A stretch of DNA of 64,000 nt from Sophora flavescens (GCA_030762895.1 CM061069.1:102441923-102505922); one strand, 5' to 3'; shown: positions 33,047 through 44,778, numbered from the stretch's first letter. Program-made: numbers and translations. The notes: a model not told the origin generated them from the letters alone.

Positions 33047-33654
33047 CAAGTTGCATGTAAAACCTTTTTTTTTTTTGGTGCAGTATGATAATTGCAGGTA
33101 AAACATTTGAAAAGATATGGACCATTAAGTTTTTTAATTATTACATCTATGGTCCACATTAATTGCAAGTGGACCTTAGACACCTCCCTTTATATTACTT
33201 CCTTAAATAGTGACGTTAAGGATTCAACAGTCCTTTTCGCTTGATAAATTACAGGCAGTGTAGAGCGGTGGCACAGTCTTCAACTCTATTCTTCTGGAGT
33301 TAATCAATACTCCCTTAAATAACTGGCACAGTCATTATTAACATGCAGGCATTTTTGCGATCTCAAAACTTCAGCTTTTGCAACACATTAGCTTTTGGTG
33401 GATTAACATTCGACAAGACATATTGAACTTTGAGTTCTTAACTAGATTTTTTAAAGACTTTTTAAGTATCATGCTAAGAGATATCCTTAAAAAACTATTT
33501 AAAGAATCAAGAAATAGAAGTTTTTGTTGAAAAACTAAATATTTCACTTATTTAAATATTGGATATATTAATTCTTTATATAAATTTATTTTTCTTGATT
33601 CCTTAGTGAGTGCTCTTGTTAGTATTTTCCATTTTTTCAAGAACAATTTTTTGA

Positions 33655-33880
33655 GAAAAGAAATGATAGCAACACACTTTCTAACATCATTTTTCTAAAT
33701 TCTAACACACACTCTCTTATTGGTTAAAATTCATGCGGGTCCTATAAAATTTAAGTGGATCTCAAATGAACTAGTGAAACATATTTCCAAAATAGTGGGA
33801 CTCACATGAATATCAATCAATAGAAGAAAATGTGTTGAAAAGAGAGTGCTAAAACATGTGTTGCTAGCACTCCTCTTTTG
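33655..33880. mobile_element. palindromic MITE, about 0.22 kb
   Basis: The left end (TGATAGCAACACACTTTCTAACA) reads inverted at the right end (TAAAACATGTGTTGCTAGCA). The interior TTATTGGTTAAAATTCATG faces CATGAATATCAATCAATAG. The sequence at 985-1160 appears to be an older relative. Confidence 0.6.
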
Positions 33881-34102
33881 AGAATGTAAAGCAATATATG
33901 TGGGACACTCGCTAAAGAAATAAAAAGGGTCTTGCTAATCAGCATACTCGGGTGCCCGGACATTGATTAAGAAATCAAGAAAATTAAAGAATTTATTGAA
34001 AAACAAAAAATAAAGTTTTGAAAGTATTAATTTCACCACTTCTCTATGAAAACATATCTTATTGAGGGTTGGGTTATGGTGCACCATCCATATTTTACAT
34101 CA

Positions 34103-34110
34103 CCCACTAT
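34103..34110. repeat. 8-bp target duplication, left copy
   Basis: CCCACTAT, repeated at 34627-34634. Confidence 0.9.
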
Positions 34111-34626
34111 CAAGGTTTTGAAAATAGGACCGGACCGGCCGGTCCGATGGGAATCAGGACCTTGGCGGTTCGGTTCACGAGGAAAACCGGCCTAGCATCG
34201 AACCGGTGGAAAAACCGGAAAACCGGTTCAAAGCCGTAAAACCGGTCATAATAGGTAGTGAAGCCAGAACCGGTTTCTTAAAAAAAAAATTAGTATAAAA
34301 GGATTTGGGTCATCCTAGCCAAAACCCAATTCTTTTGTTTTCTAACATATGTGGGCTAGTTGTAGATTTTGGGTTGGTTTTCCCTATGAAGATGATTTTA
34401 ACATATATTTTTATATTTATTTAGTTTAATTTCAAAATAAAAAAAATTTGTGCTTAATAATTTTAGTTGTTTTTTTGTTTAATATTGTTACAAATATTAT
34501 ATTAAAAATTAAAATAATATTATTTAATTATAACCGGTTCAACCACGGTTCAACCTCGGTTGGACCATTGAACCTCGGATCGCTGCCTTCACCGGTTCGA
34601 TGGCCGGTCCGGTTTTGTAAACCTTG
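34111..34626. mobile_element. hAT-like MITE, 516 bp, 8-bp TSD
   Basis: The ends CAAGGTTTTGAAAATAGGAC and GTCCGGTTTTGTAAACCTTG form an imperfect TIR. Inside are many ACCGGTT, GGCCGGTCC and AACCGG words, giving a GC-richer palindrome in AT-rich DNA. The perfect 8-bp duplication CCCACTAT on both sides points to the hAT superfamily. It inserted into the left arm of the palindromic element at 34064-35130. Confidence 0.85.
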
Positions 34627-34634
34627 CCCACTAT
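34627..34634. repeat. 8-bp target duplication, right copy
   Basis: CCCACTAT, matching 34103-34110. Confidence 0.9.
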
Positions 34635-35130
34635 ACCACCCATGTGACAAATTTTGGGTCAATCAAATTGTCACATAGGTTGGTCAAAATTTCAAACTTT
34701 CTAGTTGTATTATAATGTAGTCAAACTATATGAATACAGTATATTGTAGTATAATATATGTGCTTTTTGTATTTACAAATTTAACTCATATTAAAATAAT
34801 GTTTTTTGATTAAAAAAACTGATTATATTGCAAAATATTATTGACAACGAATATTATTTTAATTCATATTAAAATATTATTTTGCAATATAATCAGTTTT
34901 TTTTAATTAAAAAAATTATTTTAATATGGGTTATATTTGCGAATACCATGAGTACATATACTATACTACAATATATTGTATTCATATATTTGACTACAGT
35001 AGAAATACAACTAGAAAGTTTGAAATTTTGACTAAACCCATGTGCCAACTTGATTGGTCCAAAATTTGCCACATATGGGTGGTGTAGTGGGTGGTGCAAA
35101 ATATGGGTGGTACACCTTAGCCCAACCCTC

Positions 35131-36070
35131 ATATTGATTCTTTAGCCAATATCCTAATGCATTAGTTAACATTGTTTTTTAAAAAAAAAAAGTTTTGAAA
35201 AATGATGTATTTAATATTTGAAAGAATATTTTACTTTATATTTTTTTTTAATAAATACTTGTTTTTATTGAAAACCTTATTCAATACCCTAAGGAGAGTT
35301 GTTAGGAAGACCCATAATTTTTGAAGAATGATAATAAGTACCCTCGTTAAGAAATCAATAAAATTGATATATTTAATATTTAAAGAAATAAAAATTTTAA
35401 TTTTTCAATAAAAACTTATTTGTTGTGGATTCCTTAACCAGTGTCCTAAAAAGCACTCCTTAATAAGATCCTAATTTTTGTTAGAGTTATGATATTTGAA
35501 CTTCCAATTTCAGACACAATATATGTTTATCTCAATCTCTCACTTATTTTTTTATATTCTTTGTATATACACATCCAAAAAATACAACAAAAAATAAAAA
35601 AGACACCGTATGGTGTTTCAAATTTAGTGTTCAAATAGTATAATTTCCCTTTTTGTTATGGCAAATGCTATGAGGAATCTAAAATAGTAATTTTGTATGA
35701 GAAGTGATATAGTTAAAAAAAATTAAAGTTGTATATTTAATTTTTTTTTAATAAATAATTATTTATTTTGAATTCCACGGGCGTCATGATCAGCAAAAAC
35801 TTTTGTTATATTTCCAGAATAATATATTTATTCAAAATAAAAATTACTAAAAATTTAAAGATATCGTTTGTTGCTTATGTTTTAAAATATGTGTTGTTTA
35901 AATTTTTTGACCAGTATTAAAAAAAAGTTATTAGATAATTTTTTTGGTTGTTATTAGATATTCAAATATATAATTAGTTGACGAAAAATATATTTATATC
36001 TTGTAGAATTAATTTGATTTAGTTACACCGATATCTTATTTGATTCTAATATTACACGAATATTTCTTAT
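35131..36070. other. very AT-rich intergenic DNA
   Basis: No gene or clear element. Long A and T tracts are frequent. Confidence 0.6.
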
Positions 36071-36072
36071 AG

Positions 36073-36236
36073 TTTTTTTTTTTTTACAAAAGCCACCTTA
36101 TATTATTTCAATAGCAATAGAGTCAGCAATATAATGGGGAATAGAATAAAAAACATAGAGATTAGGCTTAGACATAGTTGCCCTAACAAACTTGTGAGCA
36201 ACTACATTTGTTTGTCCGGCTCTTGACAAACTCAAC
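36073..36236 (-). pseudogene. 5'-truncated LINE 3' end (RNase H C-terminus)
   Basis: Read on the minus strand, about 45 codons are open and end with a stop at about 36098. They contain SRAGQTNVVAHKFVRA and FYSIPHYIADSI. This matches the C-terminal N..AH..AR pattern plus the terminal IP..I segment of the RNase H domain of plant LINEs. A poly(T) run at 36073-36085 (the poly(A) tail) follows the stop after a few bases. It is a short retroposed tail of a LINE family different from the zf-RVT LINE at 27780-30649. Confidence 0.7.
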
Positions 36237-36664
36237 TTTAAAATATAGTTTTTAAGATATAATAAGAATAATAACAATAAAAACTTTAAGGAAAATATGT
36301 GTTATTATAACATAAACTTTGTAATGATTAAGTAAGATTGGTGTAATTTCAGAAATAAAAATAATATCAAATATAATTAAATTAACGAAAATTAAGTATA
36401 ATTACTCAATCATTCTATCGATATTCTTTTTACTTCATTTAATTAGGAAAAATACAATAAAAAATAATAAAATAAAAAATTATTATTATATTTTTAATTT
36501 TTTAAAATACCATATAATAAAAAAAAACATTCTCTAATAAAAAGTATCTAAATAAAGTAATTAAATATGATTTGTGTCCATGTAATGTTTTGATTATTTT
36601 GGTAGAGTACGTAAAAAATTATCTCTTGTATGTTCAGTAATTCGTTTCTACACTCTTCTTTCCC

Positions 36665-36677
36665 TCTCTATATATTT
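36665..36677 (+). promoter_or_regulatory. TATA box of the proline-rich gene
   Basis: CTCTATATATTTG lies about 80 bp before the start codon, the expected distance for a plant leader of about 50 nt. A second TATATATAG at 36733-36740 is too close to the ATG to serve it. Confidence 0.55.
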
Positions 36678-36752
36678 GCCCCTATCATGCTCTAAAAATT
36701 TATACAAGAGCTTTCTTTGCTTCCCTCTAGCTATATATAGTCTCTCTCTAAC

Positions 36753-37127
36753 ATGGTTTTTCAAAGATCTTACACAATGACCTTGAAAAATCTCTTGCTT
36801 TTGCTTTGTTTGGTTGTAGTCACGAACAATCTTGTTACTCTAAGTAGTGCTCGGCAACTCAAGACTTCACCAAATGAGAAAGAAGAAGTAATTGGAAGTG
36901 AAATTACTAGCGGAGGAGGTGATCAAGTGGATCCAAACAAGAATAATAATAACAAGGCAACAAAGATGGAACTTGATGATTTACATCCATTTCCATTTCC
37001 ATTTCCTCAATTTTCACCTATCCCAGTGCGAGATGGATTCCAATTTCCATTCCCATTCCCTTCATTTCCTCCTGTAGACATCCCTGGCGTTCCTCCTTAC
37101 CTTCCTGTACCATCTCCACCTATGTAA
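36753..37127 (+). CDS. small secreted proline-rich protein
   Basis: This 124-residue single-exon gene looks intact. Residues 1-34 form a signal peptide: basic front (MVFQRSYTMTLK), hydrophobic core (NLLLLLCLVVVTNNLV), and likely cleavage after SSA before RQLK. The next part is polar and charged, with Lys/Glu, Gly-Gly-Gly and an Asn run (residues 35-72). The C-terminal 45 residues are rich in Pro and Phe (HPFPFPFPQFSPIPV, FQFPFPFPSFPPVDIPG, then PYLPVPSPPM), in repeated FPFP units. It is therefore probably exported to the cell wall or apoplast. A TATA box at 36668, a CT-rich leader and an AATAAA signal at 37407 support a real transcription unit. The start at 36753 is preferred because it includes the basic n-region; Met9 is an alternative. 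I do not recognise the exact family. Cell-wall structural protein or peptide precursor are both possible. Confidence 0.75.
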   Translation: MVFQRSYTMTLKNLLLLLCLVVVTNNLVTLSSARQLKTSPNEKEEVIGSEITSGGGDQVDPNKNNNNKATKMELDDLHPFPFPFPQFSPIPVRDGFQFPFPFPSFPPVDIPGVPPYLPVPSPPM

Positions 37128-37406
37128 ACCTGTTTCCATTGTGTGACAATTTGCATGCCATGAAGGTTTCTGCTTCTAGCTGAAACATACATAAGGTTGT
37201 ATGGTATGCATGCAGTGGAAATACATGTAGGATAATAATATAATAATATTGAGAACAAGTGTATAAAAGTTGTATGGTTGTACCAAAAAAATAAAAGTTG
37301 TATGGTTTTGGTTGCTAGTTTGCTTTGGGATTAGCTTGTCTTGTAGTTTCTTACTACTACAGTTCTTGTGTACTTGTAAGACTTTGCCTTATTTTCGTCT
37401 AGTCTA

Positions 37407-37412
37407 ATAAAA
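37407..37412 (+). terminator. polyadenylation signal
   Basis: AATAAA about 280 bp after the stop of the proline-rich gene, in a T-rich and GT-rich context. Earlier AATAAAA words near 37291 could also serve. Confidence 0.5.
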
Positions 37413-37429
37413 CGATGATAGTGGATCAA

Positions 37430-39640
37430 TATTTGGTGTATTGTAATTTCTGATTTCTCTTCCTCTTCTTGTTTATTTTTTTTAAAATGTTTTCAATTGT
37501 TGAAATAATAGTATTTGCAAACCAAAAAATTTCGATTATAAAGTTTTTTTTTTTCACACAAAGCATATCCTTCAACTAATAGTTTAAAGACTAATTTTAT
37601 TTGAGGTGGAGAGATTATCGTATAATAAAACATTTTTCATATAAACAAAATAAATAAAACATCTCACATCATATTTAAGAAATTAAATTATCTATCAACT
37701 ATATTGGTGTGTCGTTGGTATTTATAAATATATTTTAGTTGAAATTTAAAAATAACAAATTAGATTTGCGTACAAGTTTAAAAATAGTGTAGGATATGTT
37801 TTGGCGGACGTAGATCCACTGTCGCAAGAAACCTGTGTCATTCCCAGTCACTCTGTTAAAAATAGTGTAGGATATGTTATTCCTGCATCTAAGGTATCTG
37901 CAAAGGAAATTTCCTCATTCCTGAAGCAACCTTGAAACACCATCTTATTCCTTTTTAACCTTTTTTTCTCCATTCTTCACCTTCATCTTCTTCCCCCTCT
38001 CTACCCCATTCTCTTTCCCTCTCCTTCCTTTTTTTTTTCATTCCAAACTCAGACACCTAGGTAGACGCCAACTATTAAAAAAGGAAAAGGAAATTAATAT
38101 TTAATTAATTGAAAAATATGTTAACTCATATCCAGTGCAATTCCATCTTTAATGGTGTCTCATCATCAAGGTAATGGGTAGTATGGCGTCAAATGATGAA
38201 CCTCATTTGAAAAAATAAAAATGATGATGATGATGATGGCTTAAAGCAGGAATGAAGCGGGGAAACAGAGATGTGATGAGATGAGATGAGATTATGATAT
38301 GTTGCCGTTTTTAAATTTTAAAGAGGGCACCGAAAATTAACAAAACGTAGGTGTACGTGAGGGTTTTTTTTACACTTGGCAAGTGTTAAATCTCAGCCAT
38401 CCAATGGAGACCTTCTCATTTTTTATCCTTCTATTTTGTCTTCACTCCCGTCTCTTATACCTCTGCAAATTGCCATTCATGGGGAGCAGAAAGATAGAAG
38501 TGAATGCGTTCAAACAAATAAAGAACGGCGGGTTAACGGTGTTAACTTTATAAATTAGAAGATGTTCTTCATTAAATGATGTGGCAAATGTTCATTGGAG
38601 TGACACGAATGGCAAAGGCTTTTCGGGGACAAAGGATGCAAGTCCATGTTTTCACCCAAATAGATATGAAAAAATATATATTTTCTCTGCTCAAAGCTCT
38701 AAATAGAGTAATAAATAGTTTTCTTCTTATGAATTTTAAATTTTACTAATTTTTATTTTACAATTGAGAGTTTGATTTATGAATTCGTCCTTGGTTGCGC
38801 ATCCATAATGATGCCGCGAGGATTTTCCAAAAATAATATAAGTTGAAGACGTTGGCCAAGCAACAATGTTATAAGAGCATAACTCTATTATAAGAGCATG
38901 AAATCGTATTGGAGAAATAAAAGAATAAATAAACATTGAATAATCACAAGAACAATGAAACGAGGTTGAATAATCACGAAATGAACCTGGATAAGATCTG
39001 AAATCATGGAATTAGTGTTGGAGAGACATGAGGTTAGGGTTCATCATTTCAAAAATTGGGAGCTAAGGTTCATCATCATTTCAGAAAAGAGGGCCATAGC
39101 TAGCGATTAGCAAGGAACCAAGGAAGAAGAAGTCGAGCATGAAACGAGCGTCGAGCGTCGCTGCGTCGAGCAGTGCAAGGAAGAACGTGAGTGTCAAGCA
39201 GTGCAAGGAAGAGAAAGTCGAGCAGGGTCGTTACGATTGGAAAAGACAAAAGAGAGGGGGGGGATCGATAAATGTGCTAACCCAACCCCGACCCTTGAAA
39301 TTTTGAGAGTTTTTGGGTTAGGGACAGTCAAAACCCTTTCCTTGTTGGGCTACTAAAAATAACAGCCCGCCTGAAGGACCGAAGGATTGGTCCCTTGGGC
39401 GACAACCATATTTGACGATTCTAGCCTTAACTGTGGGGTTAATAAAAAAATATTATTATTATTTTCACAATTGTAACACCTGGCGTTACGAAATCCCAGT
39501 ACTCAATACTTATTTGCAATCTAGTCCAATCTAGTTGCAATTGCAATTCAGTCCAATCACAGTACTTATAGTTATTTGCAATTGCAATTCAGTCCAATCT
39601 AGTTACAATTTTTATTATTTATTTAGAGAAATAAAAAGTG
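37430..39640. other. intergenic DNA with simple repeats, no gene seen
   Basis: It contains (ATG)n at about 38219-38238 and an AGATG repeat near 38276-38291. Near 39130-39230 is an imperfect repeat with GTCGAGC and CAGTGCAAGGAAG words (two to three copies). At 39535-39600 the word CAATTGCAATTCAGTCCAATC occurs twice. No supported coding sequence. Confidence 0.5.
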
Positions 39641-39843
39641 TGGCACGTGGTAGATCGTTACTGGACCGGAGGAGCCAGATGTGCATCTTCATTTGCTGTG
39701 ACGGAGTTTCTTTAAACCGCTCGCTCTGTGAGTTCGTTGGTGAAGCTCAACACCAACGCTAGAATCGGAAAAGACTGAACAAGACGCAACAAGTTGATAA
39801 CCAAAGCTGATAAGCTGTGTGTTCTCTGTTCACCCTCTTTCTC

Positions 39844-39863
39844 CTCTCTCTCTCTCTCTCTCT
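39844..39863. repeat. (CT)n tract in intron 1
   Basis: About ten CT units shortly after the exon 1 donor. CT-rich tracts are common in leaders and first introns of plant housekeeping genes. Confidence 0.9.
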
Positions 39864-40837
39864 AATATATTACGCATATCAAAATTTTGATGTTCCCATT
39901 TTTAATGTGAATCTGTGACTCGATCCTGCAATTCAAATGGTTCTGTTGGTTTTGCTGTAAGTAGTGATTTTTATTTTTATTTTTCATGTGGGTTTCTCGT
40001 GTTTGATCGTAGGGTAATATATGATATATGGGTTTTGACAAAAAATAAAAATTTGCAGCCTACAATTTTGTTGCTTGCTTAGGTTGATATTATCCTAATG
40101 ACGGGATCCAACTGCTGTTGAATTGATATCATACTGTTCGTGGGGTTTTGGAGATACCTTTCTAAGGAATTGGTATTGATCAATAATTTAACTTCACGTG
40201 TGACATGCTTTGAAATTGCATTGGAACCATAATACTGTGATTTTGGTAGTCTCCACAATCGCATTATTATTGATATTTTCCCGTAATTGTCTGCAGTTAT
40301 AGTAAACACAATGTAACTACGACCTTAATTTAAAACCATGATGTGTGATACAATCAATTACAACTTGCAATTACAATTGAAACTAAGACGAGTTCACTTT
40401 GATATCATCTCTTTTTTGAAGCGGTATGAGTGAATGAGGATATTTAATTCTTATTCTCAATGTGATTAACTCGTGGTTAAGTCGTTTGATGCACGGGCAT
40501 ATTAGTTTTGTTGTCTCTCTTCTCATGAATTATATATTCACCTTTTTTTTCCTTTTTCACTTTAGAACAAGACTCAGTCTCACGAGGTGGAGTGCAGATT
40601 GGAGAAGTGCTACCGTTCTTTATGAACAGGCTGGTAAGATATTCAATTGCTTGTTCAATTAATTTAGTGGCAAGTCTATCAAAATGAAGTTTTAGAGAAA
40701 AAAGAAGCATGTGAGTGAATCTGCTTATTGCTTAACTCTTATTCTGCTGTAGCTAATGGGTTTAGAGTTGCCAAGGACTATGAGAAAACCAAAACAGCAT
40801 ATGAGAAAGCTTCGAAAGGACAAGAGATGCTTTCTTC

Positions 40838-40976
40838 GTATCCTTATTCTATTTTATTATAATCTTGCTCTTCATCTTATCCTATTAAAGAAAAGAAATG
40901 ACCATGTTCTTCTACAATTTATTATATTCGTCGTGTTCAACCGTCTCTCTTTATCTTTCCATGACAAGTAAACCAG
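40838..40976 (+). other. U12-type (minor spliceosome) intron
   Basis: The donor is GTATCCTT, a perfect match to the U12 5' splice-site consensus (R-TATCCTT). Near the 3' end TTCCATGAC resembles the U12 branch site TTCCTTRAC and lies about 12 nt before the AG at 40975-40976, the narrow distance typical of this class. The intron is 139 nt and joins TC with A to restore Ser between exons 3 and 4 of gamma-SNAP. Confidence 0.8.
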
Positions 40977-42114
40977 ACCTTGGGATGCAGCTAAGCACAT
41001 GGAATCTGCTGCTGCTCTGGCAAAGGAACTACACAATTGGAAAGAAGTTGGGGACTTTTATCGAAGGGCATCTGAATTGTACATAGAGTGTGGGAAATCA
41101 CAGCTGCGTCGGATGCTCTTGCAAAGGGAGCCCGATAAACCGATTGTTTACCCTCTTGCTTTCAAGCTGTGTCACATGTTTGTTTTTATTATGAGTAACC
41201 AACTAATCATTAACATCTTTTGAAATTTATAATGTGAATGCTCGAATAGTCTCGTATGTAGAAACTCGATTGTAATCAAGTTGCATTATTTCTTTGGTAA
41301 AATCAAGGACGCTAAAATTTGTTGTAGTATGTAGTTTATGGAGTCATTTGCTGTAATTGGTTGGGGTACAGTGCTTGCTTATATAGGGATGCCTTAGATA
41401 CTGGAGTAATAGAAATAACAGAATAAGACTTAAGAGTTGTTAGTAACTGTTATGATTAGGAAGTTGTTAATTAGTTGATGGGGTAGCTTATAACTAAGTC
41501 ATAGGGAGAGAGTGAGGGGATTATCAATTGTTTTGGAAAGGAAAGGAAAGAGAGGAGAGGACCAGGTTTCTCGAATACCTGGAGATTCTGTCTCATTCAG
41601 AGTGATTTCTATCAATAACACCACAATCTCCCTATAGTTATGTTTCCGCTTTTTTCTCTCTAATAAAATTTATTTCTATAAGAAAAAAGAATTTGACATC
41701 TAGTATTTCAGTTAATGATAACTACAAATGAAATAGTAGTTTGACCTAATAGTAAAGAATTAGAAGTCAACCTTATAAGTCTGCTAAATTTACTACATCC
41801 TGATGGCCCTCGTATTTTGTCTCGTTTGGTCAAGATGTTGTACTGCAGATGCTGCATGCAAAAACAATAATCAATGTACATATTGCATCTGGATACGTAA
41901 TATAGTCTATTAGGAATTGAGTAATGTAGCTCTCTCTTATTATCACCACATGTCTCATAACATTTCCCCTATGCAGTGCTTTGGAGGATACCATGCCTGA
42001 AGAAGCTATTCAGCTATATACAGATGCTTGTACAATTCTTGAAGAGGATGAAAGAGAACAAATGGCCTTTGATCTATATCGTGCTGCCACTAGTGTTTAC
42101 ATAAAACTTGAGAA

Positions 42115-43500
42115 GTAAGTTTTGTAAAATTTAATGTACATTGAAATGGTATGTAGAGTATGAAGTACATCCTATCTTCTTGCATTATTTTAGGTAACTT
42201 GAGTGAATTTTTTTTACCAGTCTAATTAAATTGTATCTGTGCATGCAGTTGAATATTTAACATGCTTCCTCATTGATTTTATTTTGTTATGTTGACATTT
42301 GACATATCTGGTACAGCATGAGTCAAATATTACAGTGGAGTCTTGCAAAGTGTAATATAACATTGAGAGTTAAATATTCCCTTAGGTGAAGAACTGTGGT
42401 ACTAGGATCTACTCTATGAGATCCATAAGGCAACACCCTTTATATCCGTTTTTTCTACCATGCCCATACGTGTCATTATCTTGCAGAATTGTCTTATTTC
42501 TTTCTGTTAATTTTGTGCCTACAACCTAATCAGATGTTCAGCTTGTTGCATGTGATGTGGGTAGATGTGGTTTATCTGTGAAAACCAAATTGGGATAGGA
42601 TGACAAACAAATTAAATAATTCAAGGCCGAAAGTTAGGGTCTGAAAATCAGATGAATTGGAGGTTCATAGTATTCAAGGCAAGCAATGAGTTGATGATCA
42701 AGGACCACATTCGTGACTGTTTGGGTGCTGTGAATATCACTGCCAAATTTAGAGTTGGAGGTTTGAAGGGCTTTAAGGCAGACTGAGGAAAGAATAGCAT
42801 AGGGTTTTGACAAAAGAATTTTAGTGATGTGTTGCCAAGAAAGCAAATTTCCACCAATTGACACCAAAAATATTAAACTAAATAGAAGGAAAAAGATAAA
42901 CCAGGAATCTTACCTGGGGTTGCCTAAGTTAATACCTCTGAAATTGCATGGCATGGTGCAAATAAAACAAGATGTGTGACTTCTCAAACTCTTCATTATA
43001 CAGATTACTACTTGAAGGAAAGCATTAAGACTTTTCCTCATAGCAATCTGACAGTAATTAAGAAACCAGAAAGATTTTTCAAAGGATAGACTCCACATGT
43101 TTTCAAGTTAACAGGGACCCACCTTTACTATTTGAATTTATGCCCAACTGAAACTACTGATCAATATTAAAGAAATTCGCAAAAATACTGATGAAGCAGA
43201 AAATAAAGAAAAATAAAATTTAATTACACCAGCTACATCCTGAGGCTAAGAACATACTAATAAAACCTAGAATTAGTTTCAGAGTTAAAAAGTGATCTTA
43301 TGTCAAAACTAGACCACAACACAGTTCCGAATATTTTCTTCCTCCTCAAAGCTTATGTTTTCTTTTATCCTCTTGCATCATGTGCCAACCTGTTAGGCAA
43401 GAATGCTGCTTTTGGAAAATCAATTGATGTGTTACCAGAATGTAAATACACGGGTTATTTTCATATATGTAAATTCTAATATCTAAACATTCATTTCTTG
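42115..43500. other. sequence downstream of gamma-SNAP exon 5, unassigned
   Basis: It starts with a good donor (GTAAGT at 42115). No later gamma-SNAP exon was found. On the minus strand 43100-42630 shows ORF-like stretches and a good donor-like CAG/GTAAGA near 42916, as in an exon of some gene or captured fragment, but no product is recognised. Confidence 0.4.
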
Positions 43501-44000
43501 NNNNNNNNNNNNNNNNNNNNNNNNNNNNNNNNNNNNNNNNNNNNNNNNNNNNNNNNNNNNNNNNNNNNNNNNNNNNNNNNNNNNNNNNNNNNNNNNNNNN
43601 NNNNNNNNNNNNNNNNNNNNNNNNNNNNNNNNNNNNNNNNNNNNNNNNNNNNNNNNNNNNNNNNNNNNNNNNNNNNNNNNNNNNNNNNNNNNNNNNNNNN
43701 NNNNNNNNNNNNNNNNNNNNNNNNNNNNNNNNNNNNNNNNNNNNNNNNNNNNNNNNNNNNNNNNNNNNNNNNNNNNNNNNNNNNNNNNNNNNNNNNNNNN
43801 NNNNNNNNNNNNNNNNNNNNNNNNNNNNNNNNNNNNNNNNNNNNNNNNNNNNNNNNNNNNNNNNNNNNNNNNNNNNNNNNNNNNNNNNNNNNNNNNNNNN
43901 NNNNNNNNNNNNNNNNNNNNNNNNNNNNNNNNNNNNNNNNNNNNNNNNNNNNNNNNNNNNNNNNNNNNNNNNNNNNNNNNNNNNNNNNNNNNNNNNNNNN
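43501..44000. other. assembly gap (500 N)
   Basis: Exactly 500 undetermined bases. The gap hides the junction between the gamma-SNAP region and the copia element. Confidence 0.99.
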
Positions 44001-44778
44001 AGAATCATCCCCTAGAAAAGATCTGATTGATGAGATCACCAAAGTGGGTAACTACTAGAAACTCTTTAAGGAATATTTGCAATACCATGGCGTTTGTATC
44101 TCAAATAGAACCAAAATGTGTTGATGAGCTATTAATGATGAACATTGGATGATTGCAATGCAAGAGGAGTTAAATCAATTTAAAAGGAACAAAGTTCGGA
44201 TTTAGTTCCAAAACCCAAAGTAACCAAATAATCCGAACTAAATGGGAGTTTAGAAACAAAAATGGATGAGAATGGAATAATAGTAAGAAACAAGGCAGAC
44301 TAGTAGCTATGGATATAATCAAGAAGAAGGAATTTATTATGATGAAACATATGCTCCCGTAGCTAGATTAGAAGCCATAAGAATGCTCTTAGCCTATGGG
44401 TGTATAATGAACTTTAAACTGCACCAAATGGATGTGAAAAGTGCCTTTTTAAATGGAATATTACAAGAGGAAGTATATGTAAGCCAACCCCCTGGCTTTG
44501 TTGATAAGTGAGTTCCTAATCATGTCTATAAACCGACTAAAGCCCTCTATGGACTCCAACAAGCTCCTAGAGCTTGGTACGAGAGGTTACAATTTTCTCC
44601 TAGAGAAAGGCTTTAAAAGAGGAAAAGTTGATACAACACTATTTACTAAAACAAAAGCACACAATATCTTACATGTTCAAATATATGTTGATGACATTAT
44701 TTTTGGTGCTACTAATGAGTCTTTATGCAAGGAATTTGGTGAACTAATGCAAAGTGAATTTGAAATGTCCATGATGGG

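Larger units (their letters stand above)
34064..35130. mobile_element. long palindromic DNA element carrying a nested MITE
   Basis: The ends GAGGGTTGGGTTATGGTG and CACCTTAGCCCAACCCTC are inverted copies. The two arms stay alignable for about 260 bp each (for example AAATTTCAAACTTTCTAG against CTAGAAAGTTTGAAATTT, and CTGATTATATTGCAAAATA against its inverse), meeting near 34845. Removing the nested element and its duplication leaves about 543 bp. No transposase is encoded; it would fold into a long hairpin. Confidence 0.75.
39780..42114 (+). pseudogene. gamma-SNAP gene, 5' five exons, probably pseudogene
   Basis: Gamma-SNAP is a TPR-like adaptor that recruits NSF ATPase to SNARE complexes in vesicle traffic. 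Five exons are visible: 1 to 39816 (KLITKADKL), 2 at 40566-40633 (SLTRWSADWRSATVLYEQA), 3 at 40753-40837 (NGFRVAKDYEKTKTAYEKAS), 4 at 40977-41134 (PWDAAKHMESAAALAKEL, DFYRRASELYIECGKSQ), 5 at 41977-42114 (EAIQLYTDACTILEEDE, AFDLYRAATSVYIKLE). Exon phases chain correctly except for three defects. No in-frame ATG precedes exon 1; a TGA stands 15 bases before the conserved codons. Exon 4 is 158 nt instead of the 159 needed, because one base is missing after GGGAAATCACAG. The exon 4 donor reads AT instead of GT. Exons for the C-terminal half are not found before the gap at 43501. This is about half of the usual ~290-residue protein. Sequencing error could explain single lesions but hardly all. Confidence 0.85.

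Noticed and set aside
41135..41142. AT-AC (U12) donor at the end of gamma-SNAP exon 4
   Set aside because: ATAAACCG does not match the ATATCCTT consensus; a mutated GT donor is the simpler reading.
42630..43140. Possible minus-strand gene with a good donor at about 42916
   Set aside because: No recognisable protein words, no matching acceptor/exon chain and several stops; left as unassigned.
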